Below are positions 32,368 through 43,881 of a stretch of DNA of 64,000 bases, in pieces (positions within the stretch are counted from its first letter, which is position 1; every line of letters starts with the position of its first letter). The notes beneath the pieces are model-generated. The model saw only the letters and a list, made by a program, of their open reading frames with translations. It was not told where the DNA came from and did not search any database. This DNA is from Mrakia gelida (Eukaryota; Basidiomycota; Tremellomycetes; Cystofilobasidiales; Mrakiaceae), in assembly GCA_024345305.1 (NCBI GenBank), contig BRON01000001.1:2480001-2544000 (forward strand), written 5' to 3'. Made by a program: the position numbers and the translations under genes.

Positions 32368-34045
32368 AGAGGAGGAGAGTGGATGGGTTGGATGGGGAGG
32401 TATAGAAGAGGGAGGGAGGGGAGGGATGATGGCCGTTGAGGGAGACCTGAGTTCTATTTTTTTTTAACCCTCTTGAGGGCGTCCCGTTCCGGCCTCTTCC
32501 TTCAGTTTTGTGAAAATCGAGCAACTTGAGGCAGGATCTGACTCCGAAGATATAGAGGATCAAGTCGGTATCAGATTTGATTGAGAAAAATGTAACAAAA
32601 AGGAGCCAATCGAGCCGTTCCGCTTTGGGTTCGCCGGACGTCCTCCCGAGAGCGAGCCCAACCTCGACTCGCCTCCTTCCTTTCCCTTCTACGTTCTTCC
32701 TGACCTCGGAGCTGAGTCGGAATTGTCAGCATCGTATAGCTCATACATCGAAGCCACGAAGGCTGGCTCATCTTGCTCGTTTTCGGTCGGTGGAAGGACA
32801 AGGAACAGTCGCGAACGAGCTCAACCGTTTCTCGCCCCCTCCCTTCCTCTTCCCTCCTTCCTTCTTCGCATCGAGGAGGCAGAGCGCATGCTTCGCGCAC
32901 AAGCAGCCTGCTTGTCTTTGCGAGATGGAGATACCTCTTCCTCCGCTCTGGATGGCGTTGGTGCTGGCCCCCAGAACGAGATAGATCGAGCCCGAGTTCA
33001 TCACACTGGACCTGCTCGTTCTCCCTCCGCTCTTTGCATCTCGTTCACTTTCGTTCTCCTCCCTCTCTCCTTGAGCTCTCGATTCCTCAGATCAATAGAA
33101 GCTGAAGTAATCTGAACCACCATCTCGGTGCTGACTCGTCCTCGTTTATTTCTACCCGCTGAGTCCTACAGATCCATTCCATCTCCTCGTCCTCTTCTTC
33201 CCCTCCTTCCCTCGCCCTCTGAGCTTCAGGTCCCTCAAGACTTGTGAGCAATCAACGTCTACGCTCGAGGAGATGCATCACACTCTCTCGGGGCTTTCAC
33301 CTTCCGACCTCAGCAGTGAGTCCGTCTCGTTTCGACTCTCACCTTCGTGCGACGCGACTTCCCTTCGACTGACCTCTTGCTGATTATCTAGTCGCCGAAG
33401 GGAACACGCTCGACACTCTGCATATCAATGCACGCTCGACGACACCAAATATGCTCCCTCTTCCAATGGAGAGTATGGAAGGACAAGCATCGCGAGCTCA
33501 AGCTCGCTTCCCTTCCCTCCCCCTCGTCCTCGTCCTCGACCTCACCCTCGTCCTCGCCGTTTTTCGCCGACTGTTCTCCATAAGCCGACACCCTCTTCAG
33601 CGATCCAACCAGTCATCTATTCGCTGGGATTGCTTCTCGCAGTGATCAGAAGGGGCAGGAAGGACAAATGGACGCGTCGCAAACGAACGAGGTCCCCCTC
33701 TCCTCTCCTCCCTCACGACGAGCGAATCTCGTCGGCCGTCGGACTCAAACTCACGTTTCCCTTCCCTGTTTTCTCGTCTATTTGCATACAGGAAACCACG
33801 TTTTTCTCAGCCCTCTCTCCTCTCTGGCCCGGCCTGTTCACGGCTAGCTTCAGTTTCACCCTATCGACTCCGTCGTCCCCACCCTTCCTCCCGCTCTCGT
33901 TTCTTCTCCACGGACCGGTCTGTGCCCTCAAACCCTCCTGCTGACCCTGACTTAGCTCTCTCTGACCTTCAAAAACTCGCAGGCTTCGTCTCTAGCTTCC
34001 AACCATCACTTCCTCACTTCCCTCGATCTTCGCTCTTTCGTCGCG
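32368..34045. other. Long intergenic region between the AT-hook and pectin methylesterase genes
   Basis: About 1.7 kb holding the AT-hook promoter (T8 tract near 32458) and the pectin methylesterase promoter. The only gene-like signal is the weak spliced candidate at 33271-33645. Several open frames here lack codon or motif support. Confidence 0.5.
33271..33645 (+). CDS. Weak candidate for a short spliced gene
   Basis: ATG at 33271 reads MHHTLSGLSPSDLS. A GTGAGT donor (33315), CTGACC branch and ATCTAG acceptor (33391) join in phase to AEGNTLDTLHINARST and further residues up to a TGA at 33645. A second possible intron near 33472-33583 would give TDTLFSDPTSHLFAGI instead. The splice sites are good and a GACGCGTCG box lies at 33672, but I recognise no family. 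Confidence 0.2.
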
Positions 34046-36204
34046 ATGCTTCATCTCCTCCTCGCCCTTCTCACCCTTCCCCTCTTGGCCTTGGCTCTGA
34101 GTGCGCCTCCTTCGGGAGCGTTGATCGTCAGAGGAACAGGAACCAAGACGGGAGAGTACTCGACGATTTCGAAGGCCGTCGCTGCTGCCGGTTCGTCCCT
34201 TCGTCCCTCCTCCTCTCTCTGCTTCTTCTTCCCGCTCTCAATTCGCTGACGCCCAACTTTCTTCTCTCATCTATTCCTCCTCTCAGGAACCGGCTCAGAC
34301 GCGAAAATCATCTTTGTATACGCTGGTGAATCCTTCTCCTTGCATCGGTCTCGTCGTCGTCTCGCTGGCTCCGTTTTCTCCTCACTGACCGGACGGATCC
34401 TCTCCCTTCCTTCGTGCAGGAACTTACACTGAACAAGGTAAGTTTTCACGGCCCGCTTCGACCTCGCTATCAGAACGACGAAACTCGCGGTCTCTGACTT
34501 CTTCTTCTCCTCTCCCTTCGCTTCGAACCTTCTTCGTTCCCGACCTCGTTCTAGTCTACATCACTCGATCTGGCTCCCTCAAGATCTACGGAGAGACCAG
34601 TACTCCTTTGGATTACACCAAGAATACCGTCACTCTTCAGGTGAGTGCACGTTTCGCATCATGAAGATCGAGTTGGAGGTGGAGGTCGAGTTCGAGTTCG
34701 TCGAGCTGACCTTTGTTGTTTTCTTTTGTTCCGTCCCTTCGCATCTTCCTTCCTCCCCCCTCTCGGTTTTTTTTCCAAATTTCACTAGTATGGGGCTACT
34801 CTCACCTCCGCTGGATCTGACGACGCGAGTGGAACTCTGTGAGTACGGGGGAAGGAAGGGAACGACCGAGCGTGGACGCGTCGAGGACAACGACGCTGAC
34901 TTGACTTCGTCCCTCTTCATCGCTTCCCTCAGGCGAGTCGCCAAAGACAACTTCGCCCTTTACAACGTCAACGTCAAGAACACTCATGGATCCGGAGTTC
35001 AAGCCATCGCCGTCTCAGCTTACGGGTCGAAGCAAGGTTTCTACGCCTGCCAGGTGAGCGAGCGGCTTTCCCTTCGTTTCGCTCCTTCAACTCGTACTGA
35101 AACCTCCCCTTTCCCCTCCCTCTTTGCTTCAGCTCACCGGATACCAAGATGTTCGCCGTCTCTTTCCTCCCTCCCTGCCCGAACGTCGACTAACCTCGCT
35201 GCTCCCGTCCTTCGTTCGTTCAGACTCTCCTTGCTCAAACCGGAGCTCAGTTCTACGGAGCTTCGCTCGTTTCCGGAGCTGTGGACTACATCTTCGGTCA
35301 ATACGGTCAAGCCTTCTTCTACAAGAGCACCATCGGTGAGACTTTCCTTCAGCGGCTACGATCTTTCGCTTCGTTCAGTTTGTCGAGCTGACCTTTCCTT
35401 TCGTCTTCGCCTTCTTCTCGCCCAGCTTCGAGCGCCGCTGGATCGATCACCGCTTCAGGTCGTTTCTCAGCCGACTCCAGTGCGTCGAATCTCGTCCCTC
35501 TTGTCCTCTGACTTGCTTCGAGTCCTCGAGACTGAGATCCGACGCGTCTCCCCTCGATTTTCTTTCGTAGGCTACTACGTCTTCGACTCGTGCTACATCA
35601 CCTCTACTTCGAGCTCGACTGGTACCAGCGTCTACCTTGGAAGGCCTTGGGGAGCCTACGCTAGGGTTGTCTTCCAATACTCGTCGCTCGGAGGTTCGTA
35701 GCTCTCCTCTCGCCGTTCGACCCTCTTTCACGACCTGCGCCCACCTTTCTTCTCCCTCTTCCTTGTCAGCTCACATCAACCCCGCTCATTGGTCGGTTTG
35801 GAGGTCAGTATCATCCTCTGCTCAATATCACCCTAAATCCGTGCGTACTGACCTGTTTCTTTCTCAACAGCTCGAGCGATACGAGGACCGGGCACGTTAC
35901 GTTTGGTCAGTCGCGTCTCTTTCGTTTCGTCTCGTCTCACTTTCCCGTCCCCTTCACTGACGGTTGTCCACACTTTCTGACCCCCATGATTCACCTCAGG
36001 CGAGTACTCAAACACTGGAGCCGGAGCTTCGACCACCAGCCTCGCCTCCTTTGCGACGAAGCTTTCGTCGGCGGTTTCTGCGACGACCGTCCTGGGATCT
36101 GACTAGTGAGTGGTCTCAGCTTCTCATCTATCTCGAAGACTTGTATCTGACCTCCTCGTCTCTTGTTCCTCAGCAAAACCTGGGTCGACGCTGCGTTCCT
36201 TTGA
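34046..36204 (+). CDS. Secreted pectin methylesterase (carbohydrate esterase family 8)
   Basis: Removes methyl esters from homogalacturonan, releasing methanol. Fourteen exons, about 330 residues. The N-terminus MLHLLLALLTLPLLALALS is a signal peptide. The CE8 beta-helix shows as STISKAVAAAGTGSD, KIIFVYAGTYTEQVYI, then NVNVKNTHGSGVQAIAVSA. The catalytic residues are visible: Gln in QGFYACQ, Gln in LLAQTGAQFYG, Asp in SGAVDYIFGQ and Arg in VYLGRPWGAYARVV. The C-terminal SVWSSSDTRTGHVTFGEY and TWVDAAFL fit the family. The next two genes on the same strand are FAD-linked sugar-oxidase-like proteins. An intron near 34876 has GGACGCGTCGAGG about 15 bases before its CTGAC branch. The call is firm. 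Confidence 0.96.
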
Positions 36205-36494
36205 GCGCTCAACGATTTCAACGAAGACCTCCCTCCTCGTCGCGTCAGGTCAACACTCGTCGCTCTCGCCCTTCTTTTCCTCCACTCCCTCCTCTATCTC
36301 CATCCAAACCTCCTCTCGTCTCTGTGATGACAATTTTGCACTCTTCCTTTCACCCGCAGAGGCGAGAAAGCGACACCGCTTCTCTCGAAACGCGAGACTC
36401 GTCAGCTCACGTTTCTGTTCTTCGAGTTGACTTCAAACCACCACCATCTGCCTTCCATCCCTTCCTTTTTACCTCTTCCTCTCAGCACTCCACA
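36205..36494. promoter_or_regulatory. Spacer between pectin methylesterase and first FAD oxidase
   Basis: About 290 bases, pyrimidine-rich toward the ATG at 36495. Nothing else seen. Confidence 0.5.
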
Positions 36495-39090
36495 ATGGCC
36501 ACCTCCACCTCCTTCAACGAGTCCGCTCAGATCTCTGCCAGCATCTGGGGCGACGCGATCGACTCGCTTCGAGGGCCGTCGCTCTCCTCCTCCTTCAAAT
36601 TTAAAGGCGATCTCGTCTTCCCAGAGTCGGTGAGCCTGTCTCGTTCTCTCTCATGTGAATCGACGTCGTTCTCGACTGACCTCTTTTCCCTCCCTTCTCA
36701 TCAACTCTCCAGGCTGACTTTCCCGAAGCCATCGACAGATGGGTCGGATCGTCCGTCAAAGCTGCCGGTGTTGTCGCGTACCCTCGAACGAACAAGGACG
36801 TTTCGGCTCTTGTCAAATGGGCTGGGAAGGAGAAGGTTGAGGTCGCGGTCTGGTGAGTTCGAAAACTTCAACGAGACGAGGGAGCAGGAGGACGGGAAGG
36901 GAGGAGGGAGGGAGCGTCGACTTCGTCAGCTTTTTCGTTCGGAACTCAGCTGACCCTTTGCTCCCTTTCCTTACTTCCTGTTGCTTGTTTCGTGTTGAGC
37001 AGTGGAGGAGGGCACTCTCCTGGAGGAGTGAGTCCGAGGAAACCATCTTTCCAGCTTTGGCTAGCGTGTTTCCGTCGCGTCGTATCCTTCGAACCGCTGA
37101 CTCCTCATCTTCCGTCTCCTCGATCGTTATGCTCTTCTTATCAGGACAGCAGCACCTCGGGAAGTCTCGTCATCAATCTTGGAAGATACATCAACTCTGT
37201 CGACGTCGATGCTACCAACAAGACGGCCGTTGTCGGAGGAGGATGTCGCTTCAAAGCTCTTCAGAAGGCCGTCGCGTCGCACGACCTCGGGATCGCAGCA
37301 CCTTCTTTCAACGATGTCGGAGTCGGAGGGTGAGCACATACCTCTTTTTTTTGATTTCGAGGCAAAAACTGACCTGTTCGTGTTTTTGATCCAGATTCTC
37401 TTTGGTTGGAGGTGAGCTCGACGCGACGAGCTTTGAACAAGGGTTTGGACGAGCTTTTCTCCAGCTCACGAAATGGCTGACACGTCACTTCCTTCTTTCG
37501 ATTGCTTTTTAGGTATCGGTCTTCTCTTGGGAACCACCTCATTGATTGTCGACAACATTCTCGCTGCAACGGTCGTCCTCGCCTCAGGAGAGATCGTTCA
37601 GGTTAACGACAACTCGCACGCTGATATCTACTGGGCGATCAGAGGTGAGACCTTATCCCTTTCATCTTAGTTCCCTCTCCTCGATTTCAGTGGCTCATTC
37701 TCGTGCTTTCTTTTTGTCCAGGCGGAGGAGGAGGGTTCGGCGTCGTGACCTCCTTCACGTTCAAACTTCACGATCAACGACCCAAGATCGCGTACGGGAC
37801 AGCCATGTTCACCACCGATCAACTTCCTACCCTGGTTCCCAAGATCAACAAGTGGCTCGAAGTGCGCTTCTCGACCCTCTCACTTCTCCTCGAAGTCGGA
37901 GTCGAGGTCGAAGCTGAATCTTCCTCTCGTCCGCTCGCCCTAGATCCGAACTCCCGAGGAGACGGCAGCGTTGAACTTCCTCGTCAAAGACGGAACTCCC
38001 CTCATCCTATTCCTTGCCATCTACAACGGAGACGTCGACGTCGGACAGCAGAGGTTCGGTGACATCTTGGAGAGTGAGTCCTGCTTCGTATCTCTCACTC
38101 GAACTCGAACTCGAACTCCACGTCGATTTCCGTTCGCTTTCGCTGACCGAACGACCTCCTATCCTTCCGCACAGCTGCCTTCGTCGGAAAGGAGATGAAG
38201 GAGATCTCTACCTCGGACATGGGAACTCAACTCGACGCGTTCTTGTTGCCAGGAAGTGAGTCTCAGCGACTCGCCTCTCGTTCACCGACAAATGCGGCGA
38301 CGTTGAGCTAGACTGACCGTTGACCAACGCTTTCAACGAACAGGGATCAAGTATCAAACCTCCTCTCTTCTCACCGAGCTCTCCGAGAATACCGTCGCCG
38401 CTCTCTACGAGAAGCTTAAAGCAGCTCAAGACGGAGCGTACCCCGGAGTCGTCGACGTGAGTGTTCGATCTCTCTCCGCCTTCTAGACCTTCTTCGATAC
38501 ACGAGGCGAGCCAAACTAACTGCTACTTACCTCCGGTCGCCTACAGGTCAAGCTCTACTTCTTCGTGCGTCTCGACTCTCTTGACCGCTCGCGTCCGTTC
38601 GTCTTCGTTCCCTTGAGACTGACCCCTCGCTTTCCTCTTCCCCTCTCGGACACTTTCAGCTTCACAGCTGGGAGCTTGCTTCTCAGGTCGATCCCAACGC
38701 TACCCCCTTCTTCAACCGAGCCAAGAACGTGAGCTTTCTCCCTCCCGTCTTCCCTCTTTCCAACCAGCGCGTCTCGACCTTCAACTTCACGCGACGCGTC
38801 GCTCACGCCCTGCTTCGACCCTTCTTTTCTTCTCCTCTTTGCCCCCTTTCCAGCAAATCTTCGTCGGCGCTGAAATCGAGTACACTCCCGGAAATTTCCA
38901 TGTCGCTCGAGACCTCGCCACCAAACTTCGTCGAGTCTCAGGAAGTGAGAGCTGCTACGCTGGGTTCGAGACGGAGATGGCTCTGGACGTCAGGTTGAGA
39001 GCGACGTTCGGAGACAAGAACCTTCGAAGGTTGAAGGAGATCAAGGCGAAGTACGACCCTGAGAGGATCTTTAAAAGCTGGTTCGTCTGA
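36495..39090 (+). CDS. FAD-linked oxidoreductase (berberine-bridge-enzyme type), copy 1
   Basis: About 13 exons, around 480 residues. The FAD_binding_4 domain is clear: DRWVGSSVKAAGVVAYPR, the FAD-attachment His in VCGGGHSPGG, SGSLVINLGRYINSV, NKTAVVGGGCRFKALQKAV, DNILAATVVLASGEIVQV and IYWAIRGGGGGFGVVTSFTF. The BBE C-terminal block WELASQVDPNATPFFNRA and the ending YDPERIFKSWFV complete the family pattern. The second (Cys) FAD link of plant BBEs seems absent, since GTTSLIVDN has no Cys. There is no signal peptide, so it is probably cytosolic. It is a tandem paralog of the gene at 39546, with matching intron positions where compared. The substrate is unknown; relatives oxidise carbohydrates, oligogalacturonides or secondary metabolites. 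Confidence 0.93.
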
Positions 39091-39545
39091 GGAGGGTGAG
39101 GAGGGAGGGCGAACTCGAAGGAGGGCTCGAACTCGTCTGTTTTCGCTAGCAAGCTTTGTTTATGTAGCCATCTCTGCTCGTGATGAAATTTTTGACGACC
39201 TCAGAAGACTGCTGGATCGCGTCAACATGTGGAAAGAGAACCGAAAGCGTGAGAGAAGCGACTTCGACGCGTCGCATTCACCTTGCCTGAGCTCGCACTC
39301 ACTTGGTCTCTTCGGCTCTTCCTCCCGATCCGATTCCCACCGACCCCAAATTACTCCGCTCTCTCACACCAAAAGACAGTCGCATCAGACCTGCAGAGAG
39401 AAACGGGAGCCGACGCCGCTTCTCCGTTCGGCTCAGCTTCGCTCAGCCTCCCTGATTCGGTTCTTCCACTGCACTGCTCTGGCCTCCCTCAACCACCACC
39501 ATCACCTCAAGTCAAGATTACCACCTTCGTCTATCATCCCTCATC
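39091..39545. promoter_or_regulatory. Spacer between the two tandem FAD oxidase genes
   Basis: About 455 bases. A CGACGCGTCG box lies at about 39268. No gene seen. Confidence 0.5.
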
Positions 39546-42086
39546 ATGACTACCTCTTCTACCTTCGACGAGTCCACCAAATCCTCGTCTCCCTGGAGCG
39601 ACGCGATCAACTCCCTTCGACCTCCCCTTTCCCTTCCTTCCTTCGCTGGAGATCTCGTCTTCCCTGAATCGGTGAGCCTCTCTCGTTCTCTCTCTTTTAC
39701 ATCAACGCCGTTCTTGACTGACCTCTTCTCCGGCCCGGGAGGGAATCGAAGGCTGAGTTTCCCAACGCCATCGACCGCTGGGTCGCCTCGTCCATTCGCC
39801 CTGCCGGAGTCGTCGCTTATCCTCGAAACGAGCAAGACGTTTCAACTCTCATCAAGTGGGCTGGAAGAGAGAAGGTCGAGCTGGTTATCTGGTGAGCTTC
39901 ATCTGTAGTTTGCAGCGGAAGGGAGGAACGAGAAGGCCGGACGGGACGAGAACGAGCGGTGCTCGGTCTCGCATAGCCATTGCGACGTCGACCTCTGCTG
40001 ACGGGATTTCCCCTCGCTTTGATTTCTCACTCGATCAGCGGGGGAGGTCACTCAGCTTCAGGCGTACGTCTTTTCATCCGAGCACTCGGGCTTGATCTTT
40101 CTGCATGGGAGGATCGTGAGCGCGTCAGATCGATCGAGCTGACTCTTCGTTCCTCTTTCTCGTCTGCTTCTCTCTCGTCAGGCGAGCAGCACCTCTGGAG
40201 GTCTCGTCATCGATCTCGGTCGATACATTAACTCGGTCGTCGTCGATACTGCGAACAAAACTGCCGTTGTGGGAGGAGGAGCTCGATTCCGAGCTGTGGA
40301 AGAGGCGATCAAACCTTTCAATCTCGCTGTCGCTGCAGGAGCTGTGAACGATACTGGAGTAGGAGGGTGAGTCCCAGGAGCGAGAAGAGATGAAACCCAC
40401 GAGTACCTCGGGCTGACTGTCTTGTTTCTGCGATCAGTCTCTCTTTGGGAGGAGGTGAGCTCGACGCGACGCCTTTCGAAAGCGGGTGCTTCGCTCGACT
40501 CCTAACTCCAGGCTCACCTTGATCCCTTCATTTTTCAAACTTTCTCAAGGTCTTGGTCTCCTCATGGGAACGACCTCGTTGGTCATCGACAACATCCTTG
40601 CCGCCACCGTCGTTCTCGCCTCGGGAGAGATCGTTCGAGCAGACTCCGAATCTCACCCTGATCTCTACTGGGCTATCAGAGGTCAGTCGATACCTTCTGC
40701 TCTTCTCACCTAATCTTCAAAAGAAGCTGACTTTCGTCTACCTCATTTCAATTTTGCAGGAGGAGGAGGAGCGTTCGGCGCCGTCACGTCGTTCACCTTC
40801 CAGCTTCACGATCAACGACCGACCGTCGGTTTCGCAGTGGCTTTCTTCGATCAAGATCAGCTTCCCCTCGTGATGGGTAAAGTGCAGAATTGGCTTGAGG
40901 TGAGTCCGACTCCTGCTCCATCAGTCGCGTCCGACTCCGAGTGCCGACTTTGTTCGATCTTCCGTCTTCGCAGATTCGAACTTCTCAAGAGATGGGAGCC
41001 TTGGCTTGCGTCTCGATGGAAGGGAAGCCAGTTCTTCTCTTCTTGGCAGTCTACAATGGACCCACTGAGATCGGTCAACAGAAGTACGCGGACATTCTCG
41101 AGAGTGAGTCGCGTTTTCACGAGCGTTGTGCTCTCGCTTGGTCCGTTGCCTTTCGGCTGACCTCATTCAACCTTCCTTCGTGTCAGCTGCCTTCATGGGA
41201 AAGGAGATGAAAGAGGTCCCTTCCTCGGAGATCAACGACCAGCTCACCGCTTTCCAAGCGCGAGGAGGTGGGTCTGCCCTCTTCGACGCGTCGCCTCGCG
41301 TATTTCGTTACGACGAAGCGAGCTGATCGACTTTCTTTCTCCTTCGATTCAAACCGCAGCGTACAAGTACCAGACCTCTTCAGTCCTCACCGAGCTCCCT
41401 GAAGAAACCATCGCTGCCGCTTACAAGGAACTCGAAGCTGTTCAAGCTGGCGAACGACCTGGAGTTTCCGGCGTGAGTCAATTTCCGTCTTACATCTCCC
41501 TTCTTTTCCACAAGAGCTTTGAGCGAGGGAGAGCTGACACTGTGTTTCCTCTTCTTCAGATGAGGATCATGTTCTTGGTTCGTCGGCTCCCTTTCTTCAT
41601 TTCCTCTTTCCACTCGCTCTCGATTCACCGTCAAACCCCTCCCTCCTCTTCTCAGTGCTACAACTGGGACGCAGCTTCTAAGATCGACCCTCACGCTACT
41701 CCCTTCTTCAACCGAGGAAAGAAGGTGAGCGAGCTCATCCTTTTGTTCCCATTCTCGTCTCCGATCCTCGACGCGTCGTCCCTGATCTCGCTCCTTTCCT
41801 TTCCTTTTCTCTTCCCAAGCAAATCCACCTCGACACCGAAATCGACTACACCCCCGGAAATATCTCTGCAGTTCGAGAACTCGCAGCCAAGATCCGTCGA
41901 ATCGGAGGCTCTCAGTCCTCGTACATCAACTTCGAAAGCGAGGACGGTGAAACGAGCCTCGGGAGCGACGGGGGTTCGAAGGACGTCCGAGCGAGAGCGA
42001 CGTTCGGAGATAAGAACTTGGCCAGGTTGAGGGAGATCAAGGGGAGGTACGATCCTGAGAGGATGTTCAGGAGTTGGTTCGGTTGA
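39546..42086 (+). CDS. FAD-linked oxidoreductase (berberine-bridge-enzyme type), copy 2
   Basis: Paralog of the gene at 36495, sharing exon order and most motifs: DRWVASSIRPAGVVAYPR, the FAD His in ICGGGHSASG, SGGLVIDLGRYINSV, NKTAVVGGGARFRAV, DNILAATVVLASGEIVRA, LYWAIRGGGGAFGAVTSFTF, then YNWDAASKIDPHATPFFNRG and YDPERMFRSWFG at the end. About 485 residues. It differs from copy 1 in having AAGAVNDTGVGG where copy 1 has APSFNDVGVGG, and an acidic insert ESEDGETSLGSDGG near the C-terminus. Such differences near the flavin suggest a changed substrate. Introns near 41284 and 41770 contain CGACGCGTCG. Confidence 0.93.
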
Positions 42087-42333
42087 GCGAGGGAGGAGGG
42101 GAGGAACTCTCGACTTGGCCCCTGTTTTCGTTTCGATTCACACTTTCTCGTCTTCTTTCTTCGCGAAGCTCAGAAGGCAAGACTTGGAGAGGCGGGCCGT
42201 AATCGATAACAACATAGGCGAAAGGTGAACAACAAGGTGAAGAGGGCGAAGCGAAGCGAAAGCAAAGACCGAAAGAGAGAAGAAGTCCGGGCTGATGATG
42301 TACGAACGAACGAAAACGAAGACAGGGCCCTCC

Positions 42334-43500
42334 CTAGTCATCCCATGTCTGCGACCACCCTCCAAACTTGACGGCCCTCAGACCGACCCCGAACAGAGCT
42401 CGAGCTCGATCTCCCCATCGCCGACGGTAAGGTTCGAGAGGGAGGGAGGGATCCGACGAAGCATCCAAGGTGTCGTTGACGAGGGCGGCGTCGAGCGAGA
42501 TGGGAGGGAGAAGGTGCAGAGGTAGGGAGAGGGAGACGAGGGAGGGGACTCGTTGGGAGAGAATGAGAAGAGTCGAGTCCTGTAGGGATGGAAAGGATGG
42601 AGGTGGTCAGGTTCGGTTGACGGAGTAGGACGCGTCGAAGGAGGAGGACAACTCACGATCTCGCTCTCTTCCCACATCACCACTTCGGCAAGCAGGCCCC
42701 CGTGCATGAAGACAGTAGTCATTCCTAGACATTCCAGCGATATGGGTAAGCACTCCGCTATGGAGACTACGAGGGGTGACCTCAGGTCTTCGGCGAAGGC
42801 GAGGTTGAGCGAGAGGAGGTTTGGGAGCGAGTGAGGGAGGAGAGGAAGGAGGAGGTTATGGGTGGTGATGGTCGTGAGCTTGCAGTTTAGAGTGAGCGAC
42901 GATAGATTGCGTAGGTGAGCGACGAGTAGGTGGAGGTGAAGAGCGAGGGGGGGAGTTTGAAGAGTGAAGGATCTGGTCGGGACGAAGGAGGAATGGTGAG
43001 CTCGAGCTCAACAACTTCTCGGTCTTCGCCCCACGACGTTCAGAGAAGCCAGTAGGTAGACTCGAGACTCACCTTATCAGCCCCATAAGCTCCTTCCTTC
43101 CCAGAAGCCACCTCACCTCCTTCTCCGTCGTACAGATCGTATCCTCGAAGAGAACAGCCCTGACCACCTCCTGAATCCCTTTCCCTCCCGCCAAACCCAA
43201 ACTCCTGAGATCCAGGTTCCTCTCGTGCGCCGACGAGTACTCGGTAGGAGGGAGGTAGAGTAAGGAGGTGATGACGAGGACGATCTCTACGGGGAGGTCG
43301 CGAATGGTCGCATGAGGGACGGAGGAGGACGACGTCGAAGGAGTTGAGGAGGTGGTCCTTTGTCTCGGAGCAGGGAAGGGGGACGATCCAGGGAAGGACG
43401 AGAAGAGCGAGTCCTCCTCCGTAGTCGTAGGGAAGAAGGATGCGCGGGTGGGAGAGGAAGAAGGGGAGGGTCGGTTGGCGAGTTTGGAGCGATATGCCAT
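42334..43500 (-). CDS. F-box / leucine-rich-repeat-like protein
   Basis: Three exons give about 340 residues. After a Ser/Pro/Thr-rich N-terminus, the block ATIRDLPVEIVLVITSLLYL (about residues 65-84) matches the LP-x-EI core of an F-box. RSLGLAGGKGIQEVVRAVLF then links to Leu-rich segments such as HLRNLSSLTLNCKLTTITT and LPNLLSLNLAFAEDLRSP, which look like degenerate leucine-rich repeats. The end reads KFGGWSQTWDD. F-box proteins recruit substrates to SCF ubiquitin ligases; the partner here is unknown. The second intron contains GGACGCGTCGAAGG. Confidence 0.7.
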
Positions 43501-43881
43501 CGAAAGGGGAGAGGGATGGGAGGGGAGGAGGCGGAGTTGAGCTTCGACGTTGGCGGGAAGGGAAGAGTCAACTTTTGATCTTTCTCTGCGCCTTCAAGCG
43601 ACATGTTGCACAGCTACTCACGATATAGATGAGCCTCTTAGGCCTCTGTAGGGTGGTGAATGGGCGCTGAAGGGAAGAGAGGAGGGAGAAGGAGGAAGGA
43701 GGAGCCGAGGGGATGACCGTCCAGATTCGAATCGAGCTCAGACCGGGTCGAGCTGAGGGGTTTCGAACGCGGAGGCAAATCTTTCTCTTTCGGCTTTTTC
43801 CAAGACGATGCTCAAGAGCTCAAACCCAGACTCATCTACCACACGAAATCGCCTCTAAAAACCCAAAGATCCACCCAGAGC
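43501..43881. promoter_or_regulatory. Upstream region of the F-box gene
   Basis: About 380 bases between two minus-strand genes. No gene seen. Confidence 0.5.

Noticed and set aside
36495..42086. Horizontal transfer of the tandem FAD oxidases
   Set aside because: Intron style, branch sites and GACGCGTC boxes match the neighbours, so nothing in the sequence marks them as foreign.
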